Origin: Hirundichthys speculiger
Lineage: Eukaryota > Chordata > Actinopteri > Beloniformes > Exocoetidae
NCBI GenBank assembly: GCA_018398805.1
Contig: JAGFBZ010001584.1
Span: 496,001 to 560,000 of the forward strand
Direction: 5' to 3'
Length of the DNA stretch: 64,000 nucleotides
The translations under genes were made by a program, and so were the position numbers. Within the stretch, counting starts at the first letter, position 1, and each line of letters starts with the position of its first letter. This document shows positions 59,985 through 64,000 of this stretch, one piece after another. The notes under the pieces are model-generated. The model made no database searches, had not been told where the DNA came from, and worked only from the letters and a program-made list of their open reading frames with translations.

Positions 59985-60775
59985 GACCTGCAAATTTTAA
60001 GTCAAAGGAAATCTCTGAAAAATGAACAGAATTCTATTAAAAGACAACCAAAAAAAAGTGCCCGGATCAACAGTTTGGTACATTCTTAATGAACACTGGT
60101 GACCTCAGCAACATCAAAAGGCCTGGAAGACCACAGAAAACACCTGAAATTAATGACCACAGAATTCTTTCCTTGGTGAAGAAAACATCAGAAGTCAAGA
60201 ATACTCTGGCGAAGATAGCCATGTCACTGTCAAAGTCTACACTCAAGAGACATGTTCAATAATGTATATGTAGAGTTTCCAACAAGGTAGAAACTACTGG
60301 TAATATTCAAGAAGAGGAAAGCCAGACCAGGTAAAACCAAGATAAACTGAATATTGATAATAGGAGAAAAGTATGGTGAAGGAGAGGAACGGCTCATGAT
60401 CCAGATAATGTCAAGTATACTGGCAGTGTTATTTAATCACTGCCAATGGAAAGGGTTCATTGGTGTTTTGTGGGGATGTGACTGCTGAAAGAAACAGCAT
60501 GTGGACTTAAGTTACAGAGGACAAAACTGAAGTCAGAAAGTCCCACAAACAAGCAGCAACTGAAGGTGTCTGCAGTGAAGGCCTGGCAAAGCATCTCAGA
60601 GGCATCTGGTGATGTCTGTTGGCTCCTGACCACAAACAATTTTCATCCAAGTATAAAAAAGATTATGGTCAGATTATGCCACTTGTTATAGTTTTGAGTT
60701 CCTGAAAATGGCGTTACTTTTCTTGAGTTAAAGGTGAAAATCTATATATTGATCCCATCTTGTTTTATATCAACT
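59985..60775 (+). mobile_element. Tc1/mariner-like transposon fossil
   Basis: Colinear blocks include aggcctggaagaccacagaa, accacagaattctttccttg, gaacggctcatgatcc, gatgtgactgctgaaagaaa and a final aaggcctggcaaagcatctc. These match a very common fish Tc1-like transposase gene, read on the plus strand. A deletion removes much of the catalytic core and stops are frequent. Terminal repeats were not delimited. Confidence 0.7.
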
Positions 60776-61354
60776 CCACTATGGTGGTATATGAAGGCAA
60801 CGGCATAACAACTCTGTTATTGTACAAATTCCTCTCCACTTAGCTGTATGAGGGTAATATGTTGCTTGCCTGAACTAGCTCACAGGCATCACTACATTTC
60901 TTCTGACTAATCACATTTTATTCAGTGTGGAAGCATTTCCATCCTGATGGAAGTTGTTGTCTCTTCCTGGATCACAATGGTCCTATCCATAGGACATGAG
61001 GGGTCACTAAATGTTTGATTAGTATAAAAATTGAGGTGAATCATTTGCTAAGGCCTTCCAAGTCATGACATGGCAAGCTGGTTGAACACCCATTAAGACT
61101 TTCTGGAAATTCCGCAAGCTATTTGAAAATTGGTGTTCTATCCCACTGACAGGACTTCAGAGACCTTTAAAAATCCAACAACAGGTCGGATATTGATGAT
61201 GTAATAAAATCCCTTTGCAAAAAGTGCTTGAAATGGGAACAATTACAGTAAATCTTCAGCAAAATCTGTTCAGTTTGACATACACAAGTCACTCTGTCTG
61301 GAACATCTTGTGTAATGCACCAAGAATGGATGAAATTATAGTTAAAAAAAAAGT
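60776..61354. other. Intergenic DNA, nothing recognised
   Basis: AT-rich stretch between the Tc1 fossil and the churc1 3' end; no supportable feature. Confidence 0.4.
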
Positions 61355-61360
61355 TTTATT
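61355..61360 (-). terminator. Probable churc1 polyadenylation signal (AATAAA)
   Basis: TTTATT on the plus strand (AATAAA on minus) lies about 214 bp beyond the churc1 stop codon. It is the first perfect hexamer seen, so a short 3' UTR is likely. Confidence 0.5.
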
Positions 61361-61573
61361 TACAGTATATATTGCCAGAATGACATGCAGAATCATTAAA
61401 AGTTACATTTCTTGCTCATTTTACTCTGGCTAGCCATGAAGTATGCTTTAAAGAGGCATAAAACTTTGAATGGATGATAAAAAAAAATGATTAGAACCCT
61501 GAAAGGAAAACCCAGTGTGGCATCCACAATGATGACAGTCATCTAGAAACAGCTGCTCTGGTGTTGGTGAGGT

Positions 61574-62443
61574 CTAGAAAAGAGGTGCAGACTGTCTGGG
61601 GTCATCTGGTAACACACTGATGGAGTCCTCTGCTTTTCCACACAGCATACACAGCATAGTGTACTCCTGGAAAATACAATAAAGACCTTAAAGACTATGG
61701 CGGCAACTCACCAAATCTATGACACTTTCCTCATTAGAATGGACGGAGGTAGAGTGAATAAAACAGGTATTACTTACCTGATATTCATCAACAACAGAGA
61801 ACGTGTACTCGTGTCTGGCGATGACGTGGTCACAGTTTTTACAGACATCTAGAAAGACATGTTGAAATTAGTGGAGCCTTTTTATTATGACATACTCTTG
61901 ATGATTCAGCAGTTCACTCAGAATCTCCCTCATCTGACTTCTTGAGATTTCTCATGAAGAAAGTGTAACTGTCATGTTTCCATTCCCATACACATTTGTG
62001 ACCTTAAAGGCACTGATTTTCTGTCTTTACAGGAGAAAGAGAAGGCAATGCATTCTTAATTATATAACGCAATTTCCACATAAACTAACGGTCATAGGTG
62101 ACGATCTCCTCCCCATCATCGTCCTCGGTGGCTTTATTGCTAATGAGCACGAAGTCCCTCTCGTGGCAGTTGGCACAGCCCAGGTAGTTCATCAGGTAGG
62201 AGCCGTCCTCCAGACAAGTGTTACCCTGAACAAGAAATACGGGGAGAAACAATTTTGTACCATCATATTCAAACTCTCTCTTACTCCACGGCCATAACAC
62301 GAAAGCTTAACGTTTAAGGTGGCGTCTAAACTCGTCAGCATTTTAATACATTAGTACATCAAATTAGCCTTATTACTTCGAGCCTTTCCCAAGCTTCGAC
62401 TTACCCGGTCCGGGTATTCTTTTTGCATGCAACCGTTGCACAT
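61574..62443 (-). CDS. churc1: Churchill domain-containing protein 1 (Churc1), 4 exons, 112 aa
   Basis: Small zinc-binding protein of the Churchill family, described as a transcriptional regulator downstream of FGF in chick neural development (family knowledge). Exons in transcript order: 62,443-62,405; 62,225-62,090; 61,848-61,778; 61,666-61,574. Every boundary is GT-AG and phases agree. The length of 112 residues equals the human protein. Seen: an N-terminal [17 protein letters not shown] with cysteines 2, 5 and 17, then [35 protein letters not shown], and [20 protein letters not shown] near the end. All the paired CxxC and His ligand positions expected of the family appear present. The ATG at 62,443 is the family start. 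The gene converges with ttbk2 and shares a probable bidirectional promoter upstream. Confidence 0.97.
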
Positions 62444-62459
62444 TGTAAGTTAAAGTTTT

Positions 62460-62780
62460 GTAAACTAAAATTTCAAAAAGTACGGCAACTGTAGACGAAT
62501 AACAATCGGCTAATAGTTTAATAGCAGAAACTCCTCTTCCGCACGGATCAGCGGTCCCCGCAGCTAAGTAGAGTTTTAAACCATTCTAAAGAGCGGACAG
62601 AATTGCGTTAGCCTTAAATCGTACCATCCTCTTCGTTTGTAGATCTACTACATTTCATGGGACTTCCGACGTCCTCTTTAGGATGATGATAGGTCAGCGT
62701 AGCCTTGACGTAATTTACGTAGACAAACATGGCGGTGAAAATGCAGTTGGGTCCTGTTGCCATGTGAAATTTGTGAGGTA
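62460..62780. promoter_or_regulatory. Putative bidirectional promoter upstream of churc1
   Basis: Contains an ETS-type gacttccgac (62,661-62,670), a CRE-like tgacgtaa (62,706-62,713) almost mirrored by tttacgta, and a YY1-type aaacatggcgg (62,727-62,737). This combination is common at TATA-less divergent promoters. On the plus strand a possible first exon ends tttgtgag|gtatct (donor at 62,778). Its ATG at 62,729 meets a stop after 12 codons, so that exon would be non-coding. Inferred from motifs only. Confidence 0.5.
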
Positions 62781-63229
62781 TCTAAGAGTTGTCTTTGCAT
62801 TTTTTTGTTCCATTTAGTACAGTGTAAAAATTTTACCCAAAGGCTGATGATTTAATCCTTCCGATTGCATTAGTCTTAGTGCGGTGAACGTTTTTGTGTA
62901 TCTTCTAACTTCTAACATGTTAACCTCTCAGAGAGCGTTAGCCTGGTCTCACTTGAAAACCACGCTGTTCTCTTATCACCAGTTAATGACTGCATCTCTC
63001 AGGTAACTGTAAGGCATGGTTGCACTATGCCAGCTGTTGTTTTTAGCGGCGCTGCCGTTTTACTCGTCTATTTGAAACAAATCCGAAGTGGCTGTATAAG
63101 TTTAGCTTATTTAGCCTGACTGAAAATGTTTCATAGAGTTTAGTTGTTTTAACTATTGGCAGAATTAGTACATTTCTCATATGACGTGAGAGGAGCTATG
63201 GTATTGTTTCACTGTGTGAGGAAGTCTGG

Positions 63230-63855
63230 AGTAGAGAGGTGCAGGACATGCATCAGAGCTGTAAGACAGTAAGTGACAGTGAGGTGTGCTGTAGGTGTGA
63301 CAGATGAGTTCAAGCTGGAGGTGGGACTGAATCAAGAATAAGCTCTGAGCACCTTCCTGTTTGCTATGATGATGAGCAGGTTGACAGATGAGGTTGAACA
63401 GGAATCCCCATGGACTATGATGCAGATGACATTGTGATCTGTAGTAAGAGCAGGGAGCAAGTGAAGGATAATCTAGAAAGGTGGAGCCATGCCCTAAAAA
63501 GGAGAGGAATGAAGGTTAACTGCAGCAAGACAAAATAGATGTGTGTGAATGAGAGGAACCCAAGTGGAATGGTGAGGCTTACAGGAAGCAACAGAGCGTG
63601 GAAAGAGGATGAAAAGATATTTTCAAGCAGATTGGAAAGGGTGTGATATGCGATAAGAGTATCAGCAAGATTGAAAACAAAGATGTACAAGATGGTGGTG
63701 AAACCCTCTCTTCAACTCCACCTGTTATGGACTGGCGACCTGTCCACGGTGTACCCCTGCCTTTCACCCAAAGAGAGCTGAGATAGGCTTCAGCAGATCC
63801 CCGTGACCCTGCAGAGGATTGAGCGGGCATAGAAAATTGATGGATGGATGGATGT
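63230..63855 (+). mobile_element. RTE-type LINE, 5'-truncated, with 3' tail
   Basis: In shifting plus-strand frames: RLTDEVEQESPWTM, then DADDIVICSKSREQV (the D-ADD reverse-transcriptase catalytic motif), and ERWSHALKRRGMKVNCSKTK, all hallmarks of a fish RTE/Rex3-like element. The tail ggactggcgacctgtccacg, then a tgagataggcttcagcag block and gatggatggatggatg, is the usual 3' end. Frameshifts and a stop after SKTK show it is dead. Clade by motif memory. Confidence 0.7.
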
Positions 63856-64000
63856 TCAACTTCAGTCCTTGACGGCCCTGCATGTCTTAGATGTTTCCCT
63901 GCTTCAGCAGACTTGTGCAGATTTTGGTGACAAGCTGAATGTGATCCATTCATCTGGGACAGGTGTGTTGTGGCTGGGAAACATCTAAGACATACAGGAG
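63856..64000. mobile_element. Palindromic MITE, cut by the window end
   Basis: catgtcttagatgtttccc at about 63,881-63,899 is mirrored by gggaaacatctaagacat near 63,977-63,994. This forms long inverted arms around an about 80-bp loop. The same arrangement occurs in a common fish non-autonomous DNA transposon. The right end lies beyond the window. Confidence 0.65.

Overview
The window is nuclear DNA from a ray-finned (teleost) fish. It holds three vertebrate genes with GT-AG introns: mideas, ttbk2 and churc1. Between and inside them lie fish-type repeats: Tc1/mariner fossils, hAT elements with 8-bp target duplications, L2-like and RTE-like LINE fragments, tRNA-derived SINEs and long AT microsatellites. 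Nothing prokaryotic or viral was seen.

Layout: 1-30,980 is gene-poor and made of AT-rich DNA plus decayed transposons. 30,985-44,900 (minus strand) is mideas (ELMSAN1), an ELM2-SANT-C2H2 corepressor subunit with 12 coding exons and a probable non-coding first exon. 44,900-48,480 separates two head-to-head promoters and contains a 128-bp TA repeat, a SINE and two LINE fragments. 48,500-58,486 (plus strand) is ttbk2, a tau-tubulin kinase with 14 coding exons. 58,490-61,570 is a convergent intergenic region with a Tc1 fossil. 61,574-62,443 (minus strand) is churc1, four exons encoding 112 residues. 62,460-62,780 looks like a bidirectional promoter. 63,230-64,000 holds an RTE-type LINE tail and a palindromic MITE.

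The three genes do not form one pathway. Mideas acts in a histone-deacetylase complex, Ttbk2 in ciliogenesis and microtubule plus-end control, and Churc1 is a small zinc-binding protein. In human, MIDEAS and CHURC1 are on chromosome 14 and TTBK2 is on chromosome 15 (from general knowledge); here all three lie within about 30 kb.

The most useful observations are: (1) two single-base frame breaks, one in ttbk2 (about 54,914) and one in mideas (about 43,800), each framed by clearly conserved coding sequence; (2) a possible alternative terminal exon with its own AATAAA in the last ttbk2 intron; (3) a stronger-looking in-frame alternative acceptor 42 bp upstream in the ttbk2 kinase exon; (4) an L2-like LINE abutting a mideas splice donor. 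I did not find a convincing new biological system.
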